Positions 41,000-50,410 of a stretch of DNA of 64,000 bases are shown here, one piece after another (the stretch's first letter is position 1; each line of letters opens with the position of its first letter). Made by a program: the position numbers and the translations under genes. This stretch comes from Opitutia bacterium UBA7876 (lineage in GTDB: Bacteria > Verrucomicrobiota > Verrucomicrobiia > Opitutales > Seribacteraceae), in contig DLRY01000018.1 of the NCBI GenBank assembly GCA_002500665.1, positions 20,790-84,789 on the forward strand. Direction: 5' to 3'. The notes beneath the pieces were generated by a model, which saw nothing but the letters and a program-made list of their open reading frames with translations, did no database searches and was not told the origin of the DNA.

Positions 41000-42595
41000 T
41001 TAACCTTTGGCGTCCATGCTATCCTGCAGGATTTTCATGGCTGCATTGTGACCGGGAATACCGCTTACCGCTCCCCCGCGCTTAGCCGACGAGCCGCATA
41101 GGAACAGGTTCGGGTATTCGGTCTCCACGCCCCACTGCCCGACTTCCTGATCGTTTTCGGCAAAAGGCCAGCTCAGGTCGCCATGAAAGATGTTTCCCCT
41201 CGGGAGGTGAATTTTCTTTTCCAGATCAAAGGCGCTCATGGCCTCGATACAGGGTTGTCCGTCCGCGTCGTCGGCCAGGCATTCCTCGATCGGTTCGTCG
41301 AGGTATTGGTTGATCCCAAAGAGGTATCTTTGCAAGGCGGTTTTACGAGTCGTTTCGTTGTCTTGCTCGAACAAGCGGTAGGGCATGTCCAAACCAAAGA
41401 GGGTGAGGGTGTGAAACCCTTTGGCCTGTAGTTCGGAGGAAAGGATGGATGGGTCGGTGAGGGTATGGCAGTAGATTTCCCCGGGAGGCTTTTCCGGCAT
41501 TTCACCAGACTGGCTCGATTCGTAACTGAGCTGCATTTGGTCGTATCCCTCGTTGAGGTGAAAGGTTCCCGCAAAAGCTTGCTCGGGGGAGCATGCGCCG
41601 AACCGTAGACGGGGTAATCTTTTCAGCAGCATATTTACCTTGAAGGCCGCTCCTTCGTCAGCCGAGACAGATCTTTCCGGTTTGCCCATGATGCGATCCA
41701 GTTCTTTGCCGGATGCGTTGCAAAGAACGTAACGCGCATCCACCTTGACCTCTTCCCCTTCGGCCTCGAAAACGAGGGAAGAAAGCTTCCTGCAGGGATG
41801 CACGGAGTTTACGGTCGCCCCGGTGGCGAAAGAGACCTTGCCCGTCTTTCGAGCAACTCGGATGAGTTCGCGGACCAGCGTACCCATCCCTCCCTCGGGG
41901 ACACGCCATTCGCCCGTTCCCCGGCCAATGACGTGATACAGAAAGCAGCGGTTCTGGAGAAGATCCGGGTCGTAAGGATAGGTCGATACCCCGATCTTAG
42001 CGTCGGTGAAGAGGAGCCCGCGAACCAGGTCGCTGGAAAGCTTTTCCTCGATCACTCGACCGAGCGGTTCCTCGATCAGGGCCTGCCAGGCGGACCGACC
42101 TTCCTCATCGAGCCGTTCCCTCATTTCTCTTTTTCCCACAAGAGGGCTCAGGAGGCTGGGCCAGACGACGGACGCGAGATTCCGTTGCATGGCTTGAAGC
42201 TCGAGGTACCCGTCGTAGTCGGCGCTGGAGCCCGTTAGGCTTAGAAACGCTTCCTCGTTGCCCTGCGGGAGGTCGTTGCGAAGAAGGAGCTCGCTGAATT
42301 CTCCTCGTTCTAGACTGGGCGTGTAGGAGGCCGTTTTGCGGGCCTTCAGCTGCAGGTCCAGGCCGAGCTCCTGCGTAATCTTTTTGGGGAAGAGGCTCAC
42401 GAGGTAGGAGTAGACGGAGAGCCTCGCGTCGAGACCCTCGAAAGCAAGGGCGGAACGGGTGGCTCCGCCCAATTTCGCGTTCCTTTCAAGCACCAGCACG
42501 CTTAACCCCGCTTGGGCCAAGTAAGAGGCGGCTACGAGGCCATTGTGTCCTCCGCCGATAACGGCGACGTCGTACTTTGTCGAGAGGGGAGGCAT
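41000..42595 (-). CDS. FAD-dependent oxidoreductase, phytoene-desaturase/PYROXD2-like
   Basis: This 531-residue protein starts with the FAD-binding YDVAVIGGGHNGLVAASYLAQAG and LVLERNAKLGGATRS blocks of the phytoene-dehydrogenase-like (CrtI/PYROXD2) family. It has the conserved RVPEGGMGTLVRELIRVA and ends with NLFLCGSSAKRGGAVSGIPGHNAAM, the FAD-contact end of this family. Members oxidise or isomerise carotenoids and other substrates; no carotenoid-synthesis genes are nearby, so the substrate is open. It is transcribed away from the XylR-like regulator at 42728, with 132 bp between them for divergent promoters. Confidence 0.85.
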   Translation of the reverse strand: MPPLSTKYDVAVIGGGHNGLVAASYLAQAGLSVLVLERNAKLGGATRSALAFEGLDARLSVYSYLVSLFPKKITQELGLDLQLKARKTASYTPSLERGEFSELLLRNDLPQGNEEAFLSLTGSSADYDGYLELQAMQRNLASVVWPSLLSPLVGKREMRERLDEEGRSAWQALIEEPLGRVIEEKLSSDLVRGLLFTDAKIGVSTYPYDPDLLQNRCFLYHVIGRGTGEWRVPEGGMGTLVRELIRVARKTGKVSFATGATVNSVHPCRKLSSLVFEAEGEEVKVDARYVLCNASGKELDRIMGKPERSVSADEGAAFKVNMLLKRLPRLRFGACSPEQAFAGTFHLNEGYDQMQLSYESSQSGEMPEKPPGEIYCHTLTDPSILSSELQAKGFHTLTLFGLDMPYRLFEQDNETTRKTALQRYLFGINQYLDEPIEECLADDADGQPCIEAMSAFDLEKKIHLPRGNIFHGDLSWPFAENDQEVGQWGVETEYPNLFLCGSSAKRGGAVSGIPGHNAAMKILQDSMDAKG

Positions 42596-42727
42596 ATAGG
42601 GTTGGAAACCTACAATCGGGACGGGTACGCGACAAACTAATTGAACCTCATATGCACGAATAAAATTCTCTTTTTTGCGACGTGATTCATTGACCCTCCG
42701 TCATTTTTTGCAGGATAATCCGCTCGA

Positions 42728-43906
42728 GTGAGAAAAACAAGGAACGATCGTCCCAAGAGAGTCGCTATTTCACTGGAGATGGATTGGGGTTACAAGAGGC
42801 ACCTCGAGACCTACGCCGGTTGCCAGCGGTATGCCAATGAGTTAGGATGGAACTCCGTCATTACGCCCAATTCCCCGAGGATAATGGAGGCCGAGGACGG
42901 AAGGATTCCCTTTGACGGAATCCTTGCCCGGGCCACCGAGCCGCTCGCGGAAACGGCCCTGGAAATGGGCGTGCCTCTTGTCAACGTATGGGTGAACTCC
43001 CCGGCGAAGAACGTACCCAGCGTTTTGCCCGACTTCGAGGAATCCGGCAGGATGGCCGCCGACCATTTGCTCGGGCGCGGTTTCCGCCGGTTTGCTTATC
43101 TTGGCTTCCAGCGCGAAAGGGACGCAAGCTCCCAACTGAAGGGCTTGAGGGAAGTCCTTCTTCCCAAGGGTTTCGGAATATCGACCTATCGTTTCTCGAG
43201 GACCGGGCTGGAAGGAAATGCACCCGGCTGGGAGAAGTTCGTCGCCGGGCTCGAGAAGTGGGTCGAGACTTGGGCGACGCCGATTGGAGTCTTCGTGGGC
43301 AACGATCTCTATTGCAGGTACCTGATCGAAGCCTGCCGCACCAAGGGGCTGCAGGTTCCCCAGGAAGTAGCGATCGTCGGAACATCGGACGAGTCGGCTA
43401 TTTGTTCGTCCCCGTATCCGACGCTGACAAGCATAGACATGGACTTTCAGCACATTGGCTACCGGGCCGCTGAGGCCCTCGACTCCCTCATGAACGGCGA
43501 GCCTGCTCCCGGTTCTTCGGAGTATTGTTTCCCAAAGGCCTTGATCCCAAGGCAATCAACGGATTCACGCTCGGCGGACGACCCCGTGGTATCGAAGGCC
43601 CTGCGCTTCATCGGGGAGAATGGACAGCAGAGGATTCAGGTCGACGACGTGGTCTTGGCTACCGGAATCAACCGGCGTACCCTCGAGAGAAGGTTTCGGG
43701 CTTCCATGGGGAGAAGCATAGCCGAGGAGATCACCCGCCTGCGGATCGAGCGTTCCAAGAGGCTGATGATGGCAACGGACGCTTCCTTCAAAAGTTTGGC
43801 CGTGGACTTGGGCTTCCGCAATGCAGACCACTTCTGCAAGGTTTTCGGCAGGATTGAAAAAATTAGTCCTTCCCAGTACAGGAAGAGGGAAAAAAGAAAA
43901 GGCTGA
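42728..43906 (+). CDS. XylR-like AraC-family transcriptional regulator
   Basis: This 392-residue regulator starts at GTG. The first part, roughly residues 12-275, is a periplasmic-binding-protein-like sugar sensor (RVAISLEMDWGYKRHLE, GVFVGNDLYCRYLIEA, EVAIVGTSDESAI, LTSIDMDFQHIGYRAAE). The C-terminus carries the AraC-type double helix-turn-helix (NRRTLERRFRASMG, SFKSLAVDLGFRNADHFCKVF). This matches XylR-type regulators, which are abundant in Verrucomicrobiota and respond to sugars. It is divergent from the FAD oxidoreductase gene and may control that gene or others. Upstream the spacing to AGGA is loose, so the GTG start is likely but not proven. Confidence 0.87.
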   Translation: MRKTRNDRPKRVAISLEMDWGYKRHLETYAGCQRYANELGWNSVITPNSPRIMEAEDGRIPFDGILARATEPLAETALEMGVPLVNVWVNSPAKNVPSVLPDFEESGRMAADHLLGRGFRRFAYLGFQRERDASSQLKGLREVLLPKGFGISTYRFSRTGLEGNAPGWEKFVAGLEKWVETWATPIGVFVGNDLYCRYLIEACRTKGLQVPQEVAIVGTSDESAICSSPYPTLTSIDMDFQHIGYRAAEALDSLMNGEPAPGSSEYCFPKALIPRQSTDSRSADDPVVSKALRFIGENGQQRIQVDDVVLATGINRRTLERRFRASMGRSIAEEITRLRIERSKRLMMATDASFKSLAVDLGFRNADHFCKVFGRIEKISPSQYRKREKRKG

Positions 43907-43920
43907 ATCCTTAAGCCAAA

Positions 43921-45060
43921 TCAGGCGACGGCCAATCCAATCGGGGCGTTGATCTCGGCCAGCATGGTCCTTACTTCGGCCCGGAAGGTCCGAATCTTTG
44001 CCTTGGAAAGATCAATTTTCGCCTGGGTGGCGGTTTGGAGTTCGTTGCTCATCTCGGTGAGTCGCTCACTGATTGCCTCAAGGTTTTCGAGCATCTGTTC
44101 CCAGAGGGCTTCCCCAACATTCTCCGATTCCTGAATATGGTTTATCCTATCGGCAAGTTGTCGTCTTGTCTCGCCCATCTCGGCGAGGAGAATCCTTTCT
44201 TTGGGAACGCGCCTGAGGCCGGAGGTAAGCCCGAATTTTGAAAGGGTCCATATGGCCCACTTGGAAGGATCAAGTTGCCAAGCCTTCACGCCATTGCGGT
44301 AGTCCCACTCAAATTCATGATGATAATTATGGTAGCCCTCACCCATCGTGAAGATGGCGGCTATCCAACTGTCCCGGGCGGTGTGGCTTGTGGAGTAGGG
44401 GCGGGATCCGATCATGTGACAGAGGGAGTTGATGCAGAAAGTCGCATGCTGAACCATTACTACACGGGCTACCCCGGGAATGAGGAAACCGCCCAGTGCG
44501 CCTGCCATGGGCGTTAGGTTTCCAGTGTAAAGGGCATAGCAGTAACCGATCAGCGTGGGAATGAAGAAGCTTACGAAGAAGGAGATCGGATGCACCCACC
44601 TGTGTTGCCACATGACGAGCTTATCCTTCTTCAAATCTTGGACGTTGTCCAGAGGAGGAACAGGCTTGAGTTTGAACATGAGCCAACCAATGTGAGCCCA
44701 GAAGAAACCTTTGGTGATGTCGTATGGATCCTCGTCTGTATCGACGTGTTTATGATGCTTGCGGTGCTCGGAACTCCACCATAAGGCCGAATTTTCGAAG
44801 GCTGCGGCGCCGAAGAGCAAAACGAACAATTTTACCGGCCACTTGGCCCGATAGGCCTTGTGAGAAAAAAGCCTGTGATATCCCATGGTAATGCTGATGC
44901 CCGTGGCTGGATAGAAAAAGAGAAAAACCCCAAAGAGGAACCAGTCCCATCCGTAGTGCCAAAGGTAAGCAGGTACTGCCGTGAGCGTAAGCAAGCCAGT
45001 GAAAATAAGAAACCCACTCGTGACCCACTCCACACGATTGAAAGGTATGTTTTTGAACAT
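43921..45060 (-). CDS. Acyl-CoA desaturase-like membrane fatty acid desaturase with coiled-coil tail
   Basis: This protein of about 379 residues has the three His-boxes of membrane fatty acid desaturases: HRLFSH, EHRKHHKH and EGYHNYHHE, spaced by hydrophobic pairs of helices. Such di-iron enzymes introduce a double bond (commonly delta-9) into acyl chains. The start at 45060 follows an AGG-type ribosome-binding site; the frame from 45120 adds an odd 20 residues. The last 90 residues after the desaturase core form a charged helical, probably coiled-coil, segment (LADRINHIQESENVGEALWE) not needed in ordinary desaturases. It converges on the XylR gene. Confidence 0.88.
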   Translation of the reverse strand: MFKNIPFNRVEWVTSGFLIFTGLLTLTAVPAYLWHYGWDWFLFGVFLFFYPATGISITMGYHRLFSHKAYRAKWPVKLFVLLFGAAAFENSALWWSSEHRKHHKHVDTDEDPYDITKGFFWAHIGWLMFKLKPVPPLDNVQDLKKDKLVMWQHRWVHPISFFVSFFIPTLIGYCYALYTGNLTPMAGALGGFLIPGVARVVMVQHATFCINSLCHMIGSRPYSTSHTARDSWIAAIFTMGEGYHNYHHEFEWDYRNGVKAWQLDPSKWAIWTLSKFGLTSGLRRVPKERILLAEMGETRRQLADRINHIQESENVGEALWEQMLENLEAISERLTEMSNELQTATQAKIDLSKAKIRTFRAEVRTMLAEINAPIGLAVA

Positions 45061-45199
45061 GTACCTATATCTATACTGCCAAATGACTAAAGACCAACTT
45101 TTTTTACGGTACAATAGCAATCTAAAACTGGACTAGTGGCGAGGAACGGCTTTGACGTCGTGCTTTCTTTCAGCTGATCTTTATTTTCCATATTATACT

Positions 45200-46258
45200 A
45201 TGAAATTACTATTCCTTAGCTTCGCCTTCCTTTTAGCGCCGATATTCGCCCTTCTTGGGGGACATCATCAAATTCTTGATCTTCCGGGCAAGAAAGGGCC
45301 CGGCAAAGGAAAGACAATCGTGCTGGTCTCCGGCGACGAGGAGTACCGAACTGAGGAAAGCATGCCCATGTTGGCCAAGATTCTCTCCCAGAAGCACGGG
45401 TTCAGCTGCAAGGTTCTTTTCGCCTGGGACTCTACTGGAAAGTACATCGACCCGAACAACCAGGCCGGCGTGCGTGGCTGGAAGCACCTTGACTCGGCCG
45501 ACCTTATGCTTACCGGCACCCGCTTTCGTCGTCCCACGGCGGAGGATGCCAAGCACGTTACGGATTTCCTCAACGCAGGCAAGCCGGTCATCGGAATTCG
45601 CACCGCGACGCACGCTTTCACCGGTGGCGGTTCGTTCGGGGGCAAGATTTCCTACGGGGCCTTTGGCCCGCTGATCATGGGCGAGGGATGGGTCAGCCAT
45701 CATGGCCGACACAAGGGCGAGGGCGCCCGGGGAGTCATTGAGGCCAAAAACGCCAAGCATCCTATTCTCAACGGAGTCAAGGACGTCTTCGGTCCATCCG
45801 ACGTCTATGGGATCAAGCGGGTCACCGCGGAGAGGGATACCATACTTTTGCGCGGAGCGGTAACCGAGACGCTCGACCCCAAGTCCAAGAACGTCGAGGG
45901 CAAGAAGAATGATCCCATGCAGCCCCTCGCATGGCTCCACCCCTACGAGGCTCCCAACGGAAAGGGCGGCACTACTTTCTGCACCACCATGGGTGCTTCC
46001 GTGGACTTGGTGAGCGAAGATTTGCGCAGACTGGTGGTCAATGCTTGTTACCATTTGACTGGGCTTGAAGTTCCCAAGAAAGCGGACGTCGACTACGTCG
46101 ATCCCTTCTACCCATCCTTCTACGGCTTTATCCGGGACAAAAACTTCTGGCCGGGTCAGGACATGCAGCCCGCCGACTATGGCTTGGGCAAGACCCCCCA
46201 AGCTCCCGAGCCTAAGGGATCGCCTAAATGGCCCTGGCGCGACAGTCCGAAGAAGTAA
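45200..46258 (+). CDS. Exported ThuA-like domain protein
   Basis: This protein of about 352 residues starts at 45200 with a signal peptide (LLFLSFAFLLAPIFALLGG) and contains a ThuA-like fold: KTIVLVSGDEEYRTEESMP, KPVIGIRTATHAF, HPILNGVKDVFGPSDVYG and MGASVDLVSEDLRRLVVNAC. The C-terminal tail has many Pro residues. ThuA-like proteins of this type are common in Planctomycetes and Verrucomicrobiota and are linked to sugar use; the reaction is not established. The in-frame ATG at 45152 would put 16 residues before the signal. It faces the CehA/McbA-like gene on the opposite strand. Confidence 0.83.
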   Translation: MKLLFLSFAFLLAPIFALLGGHHQILDLPGKKGPGKGKTIVLVSGDEEYRTEESMPMLAKILSQKHGFSCKVLFAWDSTGKYIDPNNQAGVRGWKHLDSADLMLTGTRFRRPTAEDAKHVTDFLNAGKPVIGIRTATHAFTGGGSFGGKISYGAFGPLIMGEGWVSHHGRHKGEGARGVIEAKNAKHPILNGVKDVFGPSDVYGIKRVTAERDTILLRGAVTETLDPKSKNVEGKKNDPMQPLAWLHPYEAPNGKGGTTFCTTMGASVDLVSEDLRRLVVNACYHLTGLEVPKKADVDYVDPFYPSFYGFIRDKNFWPGQDMQPADYGLGKTPQAPEPKGSPKWPWRDSPKK

Positions 46259-46268
46259 GGAAACGAAG

Positions 46269-48770
46269 CTATTCGGTCGGCAGCCCGGCCTTCCTCAATA
46301 GTTCCTTGGCCTGAGTGACGCTGATCCGTCCGCTGGGCAGAGGGAATCCCAAGTTGTCTCCGCTGGGGGTGAATCCGTTCCCGTCGAGATCCACGAATAT
46401 CGGGTTGTTGTAGGCGCAGGGCTTGGCCATGGACTGGCCACTAGTCCCGTAGCCCGTCTTGAGGTCGAAGTTCTCGCCGTAGGCAACCACGATCAAGTGA
46501 GCGTCCGCGGTAAGGGAAACGGGGATGGACCGGTCGAATTTAACGACTCCGTCTGAAAAGAACTTGGGGTGTGACTTGCGGGTGAAGTTGAGGCCCTTCT
46601 CCTGCCTGCCGTTGACCAGCACCTGAATGCGGTCGACGTCGATCCAGGAAGCGCACTGGACGCGGATCTTCAAGCCGATGGTTCCGTTCGCCCTTGCCAA
46701 CCCGCCGGCTTGAGTGCCGTCGGCCGTTTCCACCTCGAGGTAGGGCCCGCAACTAAGAATCATCTGTCCGGCCTTGGACCTGCGGCTGATCTCTTCCCAG
46801 TCGATCTTTTCCGGGTCATCGGTGGAGCAACGGACGTAGGTGCGCCAGCCCCCTACGCCGTTCCCGTGTACCGCATGGGCATCGGATACCGCGATTCCCC
46901 AAGTTTTCATCCCATGATTGAGCATTTGAAGCCAGACGAATTCGCGAACGATCGTGACCTGTTCGCGGCTCGCCCTGCGTGTAATCCTGTAGGGCGCTTG
47001 CGACAGGATCGTGGCGGGCCGGTAGTTTTCAGTCTCGATGGCATCGATTAAAGACAGGATTCCTCTGTGTCCTCCATCCGGTTTGCCGTCCTTGTTCCGG
47101 TCGATGAAGTTCTCGATCATGTCCGGGTGGTTGATGTGAACCCAGCCACTCGGATGATGCCCTGAGAAATTCCTCAAGTTAAGGGCGTTGATTCTGGGAT
47201 CTTTGACCCATTGGGGAGCTCCGTTATCTTGGTGGTGGTGCTTGGGGGTTAGCGGGAAGGCGTTCAAGTGCGGGCCCGAGCCGGTCAGCTCCATCCCGGG
47301 AATGGTGGAGATTTCGCCCTGCAACCCAAGTCTCTCGATGAAGGGCGTCCAGTCCATGATCCGGTTGTGCTCGGTCGTGGGGGCGAACTCGATATGCTCG
47401 GCGGCCAGGTTGATGAGTCGGTCCGCGGTTCCGCAAACGTTGTCCCCACTGGGCGTGGAGTGGTTGTGGAAGTCCGTACTGACCCAGCCGGGGGTTTTGA
47501 CGCTGCGCTTGAGGGCGGACTTGACCTCGACGTATTGGCCTTTCGGCACGGTGATCGTTTTCTCGACGTGGTCGTGCTCGATCCCGCGGGTAAGGATCAG
47601 CTTGTACTTGCCAGGGTCAAGGGCCACGAAAAACTTGCCCTTCTCCGAGTGGTACTGGTCCTTGCAGCCATGGGCTCGGTCGCCCGGGCCCAGGTTGGGG
47701 CTTGGCGTTCCCTCGACGCCGATGAACTGGACCTTGCAGGGGGTGCTTGATCCGTCCTGCTTCGTCACCGAAAAGCGGACGCCGGACTGACGGTCCATGG
47801 CAAGCTCCCTGCGGATGGATTTCCCATCCTCGACCTTAAGGGAGAGTTCGAGCCTGGCGCGTCCGTGATCCGATACCGAAACCTTCCATGAACCCGGTGG
47901 GAGTTCGAGCTCCAACTTGCCGTCTTGATCCGGGTATCCCCGCACGGTTGAATCCCCGAGCTTGAAGTCGATCGAGGCGGAACTCACCGGTTTCTCGTCC
48001 GGATCGCGCAAGGTCAGGCTCACCCCCCCGGTTTTTCCAAGCTTGCGGGCCACTACGCCAAGGGCATGGGCAGGCGAATTGCCTACCGCCAAGAAGCGCT
48101 TGATCCTCGTTTCCTGGCCGGGGGCGAAGGTGTCGTTTCTCGGTGGAACCTTCCCGTTCTCATCAGGCAACCAGGCGAAGGCATAGCCCGCCTTGTGGGA
48201 AGGGTCGACGGAGTCGGCCCATTCGATCGCCCCGAATCTGCCGGATGAGTTGAAGCGGGTCCAACGGTCGCTCGTAGGTCCGGACACGGGCTTTGATCCT
48301 TCATTGCGGAGCAAGGTCTCGATGGTCAGTCCGGCCTCGTTTTCCTCCAGTGCGTACAAGTGGCGCCTGTATATGGCTCCCGAAAGGGCGGAGGATACGA
48401 CCACTTCCACCCCTTTTCCTCCCGGGGCAGGGCGGACGTAGGAAACCCTTCCCTGCTGCCGGGATGGGGAGAATATCGTCAGCTGGTCGTTGTCGCTCCC
48501 CCGCAGGCAAAGGTCGTAGAGGCATCCGGGGGTCACCCCGTCGGCGCCCCAGAATGCTCCCATGTTTGCTTTGCGGTTGTCGGCCGATCCGCCGATCACG
48601 CACTCGATCAAGTTGTTCCTGAGGACGAAGTCTCCAATGATCCCGTCGGCTTCCTTGCCACCGGGGAGAAGTTCGACGTTGTTCTTGGAGATTTCATGAA
48701 CTTCCACCTTGGCCGGTGTTGATGGGGAAGCGCCCAAAAGGGCGAGAAAGGGGTAGACGAGGTTTTTCAT
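46269..48770 (-). CDS. Exported CehA/McbA-like PHP-domain metallohydrolase
   Basis: This 833-residue protein has a signal peptide and an N-terminal half built of beta-rich domains, including carboxypeptidase-regulatory-like stretches (LTLRDPDEKPVSSASIDFKL, KFFVALDPGKYKLILTRGI). The C-terminal PHP-type domain shows WVSTDFHNHSTPSGDN, FAPTTEHNRIMDW, WVHINHPDM and GIAVSDAHAVHGNGVGGW, the metal-binding His/Asp clusters of CehA/McbA hydrolases. The family cleaves ester or phosphoester bonds in several substrates; here the context suggests carbohydrate use. It converges with the ThuA-like gene and is probably transcribed alone. Confidence 0.85.
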   Translation of the reverse strand: MKNLVYPFLALLGASPSTPAKVEVHEISKNNVELLPGGKEADGIIGDFVLRNNLIECVIGGSADNRKANMGAFWGADGVTPGCLYDLCLRGSDNDQLTIFSPSRQQGRVSYVRPAPGGKGVEVVVSSALSGAIYRRHLYALEENEAGLTIETLLRNEGSKPVSGPTSDRWTRFNSSGRFGAIEWADSVDPSHKAGYAFAWLPDENGKVPPRNDTFAPGQETRIKRFLAVGNSPAHALGVVARKLGKTGGVSLTLRDPDEKPVSSASIDFKLGDSTVRGYPDQDGKLELELPPGSWKVSVSDHGRARLELSLKVEDGKSIRRELAMDRQSGVRFSVTKQDGSSTPCKVQFIGVEGTPSPNLGPGDRAHGCKDQYHSEKGKFFVALDPGKYKLILTRGIEHDHVEKTITVPKGQYVEVKSALKRSVKTPGWVSTDFHNHSTPSGDNVCGTADRLINLAAEHIEFAPTTEHNRIMDWTPFIERLGLQGEISTIPGMELTGSGPHLNAFPLTPKHHHQDNGAPQWVKDPRINALNLRNFSGHHPSGWVHINHPDMIENFIDRNKDGKPDGGHRGILSLIDAIETENYRPATILSQAPYRITRRASREQVTIVREFVWLQMLNHGMKTWGIAVSDAHAVHGNGVGGWRTYVRCSTDDPEKIDWEEISRRSKAGQMILSCGPYLEVETADGTQAGGLARANGTIGLKIRVQCASWIDVDRIQVLVNGRQEKGLNFTRKSHPKFFSDGVVKFDRSIPVSLTADAHLIVVAYGENFDLKTGYGTSGQSMAKPCAYNNPIFVDLDGNGFTPSGDNLGFPLPSGRISVTQAKELLRKAGLPTE

Positions 48771-48902
48771 GGCGGTCGGTTGGAAGTTGAATATCGATTA
48801 GCTTGAGGAAATGGACACCGCTATGCAACCCTCCATCCCCGTCCCCTTAATGGCCCGAGTTTTTGGGTGACCATTCCATCGGGCGACGTTAGGAAGGGAA
48901 AA

Positions 48903-49541
48903 ATGAACGATTCAACCGAAATCATCCTTATTCGTCACGGTGAGACGGAATGGAACCTGTCCGGTCGCTGGCAGGGGCATGCGGACTCGCCCTTGAGCGC
49001 GAGGGGAATTGCCCAGGCCGAGGCCCTGGGCAAAAGAATGAATCCCAAAGACCTGGACTTTTTCTATTCCAGCGACCTGGAACGGGCCCTTCATACTTCT
49101 CGCCTGGTCGGAGGGGACTCCGGTTGGGAGGCCATTCCCGACCAAAATCTACGGGAAAGGGACTTGGGCGTCCTGGAGGCCCTTACCACAGAGGAGATGA
49201 TCGATCGTGAACCCGATGCCTATCGTTCCTTCCGCAACGATGGGCCCGATTATGAGCCCCCGGGTGGCGAGAGTTTCCGGCAATTCTGCAAACGTTGCGC
49301 CGGCGCTCTGGAAAATATTGCCGGGGCTCATCAGGGGGCGAGAATAGGAATCGTTACCCATGGTGGAGTCCTCGGGGCGGTCTTCCGTTACGTACTGAAT
49401 CTTTCCCTCGAGGCCGAACGCAACTTCGTGCTTCTGAACTGCTCCCTCAACCGGGTCGAGAAAAGGGGGGATTTCTGGAACCTGATCAGCTGGGGCGACG
49501 TGGCGCACCTGCAGGGCATGGACTCCCTCGACGACGCCTGA
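48903..49541 (+). CDS. Histidine phosphatase (phosphoglycerate-mutase-like)
   Basis: This protein of about 212 residues has the histidine phosphatase signature IILIRHGETEWNLSGRWQGH, with the phosphate-accepting His. SSDLERALHTSR, NLRERDLGVLEALT and the second catalytic His in GIVTHGGVLGAVFRY follow. The length and motifs fit small cytoplasmic phosphatases of the PhoE/CobC type; the substrate is not defined. The start at 48903 is fixed by the strong ribosome-binding sequence AGGAAGGG a few bases before it; the ATG at 48867 is upstream of that site. It is followed after 20 bp by the zinc-ribbon membrane protein gene. Confidence 0.87.
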   Translation: MNDSTEIILIRHGETEWNLSGRWQGHADSPLSARGIAQAEALGKRMNPKDLDFFYSSDLERALHTSRLVGGDSGWEAIPDQNLRERDLGVLEALTTEEMIDREPDAYRSFRNDGPDYEPPGGESFRQFCKRCAGALENIAGAHQGARIGIVTHGGVLGAVFRYVLNLSLEAERNFVLLNCSLNRVEKRGDFWNLISWGDVAHLQGMDSLDDA

Positions 49542-49561
49542 TCTTGATAGGGGCCGAAGCG

Positions 49562-50395
49562 ATGCAGGACAGGAAAGGTTGGATGCTGCCGTGCGAAAAG
49601 TGCGGCGAAATCATCAAGTACGATGGGGTCAGCCTGCCTAGTCATACCTGCCCGCACTGCGGAGCCGCAAGGCCGCATACCCTTAAGGGCAGTCCTTTGC
49701 TCCCATTCCTATTCTTTTTCGCAGGGTGGCTCGTCTTCGGCCTGCTCAACCCCTTGGAATGGTCTGAAGACAGTTTGTTATTTGCCTCCTTTGGCTCCTT
49801 TATGCTCCTTCTGTGGTTCAAGGTATTCCTGCCCATTCATCTTGAGATGCTCAAGAGCAGCCTTCCCAAGAGCAAGGAACAAACGCAGGGGAGCAGGGCT
49901 TTGGGGTGCTTGTCGGCTGGCTTCCTGTCGGGCGGAATCCTTTCTTTAATCATGTTTTTTGCTACTTATGAGTGGCCGGAGGAGGTCCATTACGATTACA
50001 CCCCGACCATTGAGCTAACGGGCTACCCCATCTTCGTTGATCCCAGCGACCTATCTGGGACGTCTTCGGACGCAGGCGGAAAGATCGTTCCGACCCTGGA
50101 AGCCGGGCCTTCCACTTTTCCCGTATCGGCGGTTTATGGCGAAAAGACTAAAATCAGGTTCGTCAACCGGATGGAGTTTCCCGTTCGAGTATTTTCGGTT
50201 GATGCGAACGGTAGCTCGACTCACGCTTCCTATCTTGAGCAAGACTTTGGAAGCTCGGACATGAATTCGTACGTCGGGCAAACTTGGCTGGTGACCAATG
50301 ATACCGGGAAGCCCCTCCTTTACTTCGTTGCCGAGAAGGGAGCGGAGGGGGAAATCGGCCTTGCGCCCATTCTTTCCGAAAGCCTCGGGAACTAG
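49562..50395 (+). CDS. Zinc-ribbon membrane protein of unknown function
   Basis: This protein of about 277 residues starts with a zinc-ribbon: CEKCGEIIKYDG and CPHCGA, two CxxC pairs about 16 residues apart. Then come hydrophobic segments (LLPFLFFFAGWLVFGLLNPL, LLFASFGSFMLLLWFKVFLPI and GFLSGGILSLIMFFATY). The last 150 residues form a beta-rich outer domain (VYGEKTKIRFVNRMEFPVRVF). I chose the ATG at 49562 because earlier in-frame starts lie inside the phosphatase gene. The zinc-ribbon is probably cytoplasmic and the C-terminal domain outside. No family was recognised. Confidence 0.7.
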   Translation: MQDRKGWMLPCEKCGEIIKYDGVSLPSHTCPHCGAARPHTLKGSPLLPFLFFFAGWLVFGLLNPLEWSEDSLLFASFGSFMLLLWFKVFLPIHLEMLKSSLPKSKEQTQGSRALGCLSAGFLSGGILSLIMFFATYEWPEEVHYDYTPTIELTGYPIFVDPSDLSGTSSDAGGKIVPTLEAGPSTFPVSAVYGEKTKIRFVNRMEFPVRVFSVDANGSSTHASYLEQDFGSSDMNSYVGQTWLVTNDTGKPLLYFVAEKGAEGEIGLAPILSESLGN

Positions 50396-50410
50396 GCAGC
50401 CGCAAGGCGC

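Noticed and set aside
49295..49561. N-terminal extension of the zinc-ribbon protein
   Set aside because: This part lies within the phosphatase gene in another frame and is Arg/Gly-rich noise; the start at 49562 is adequate.
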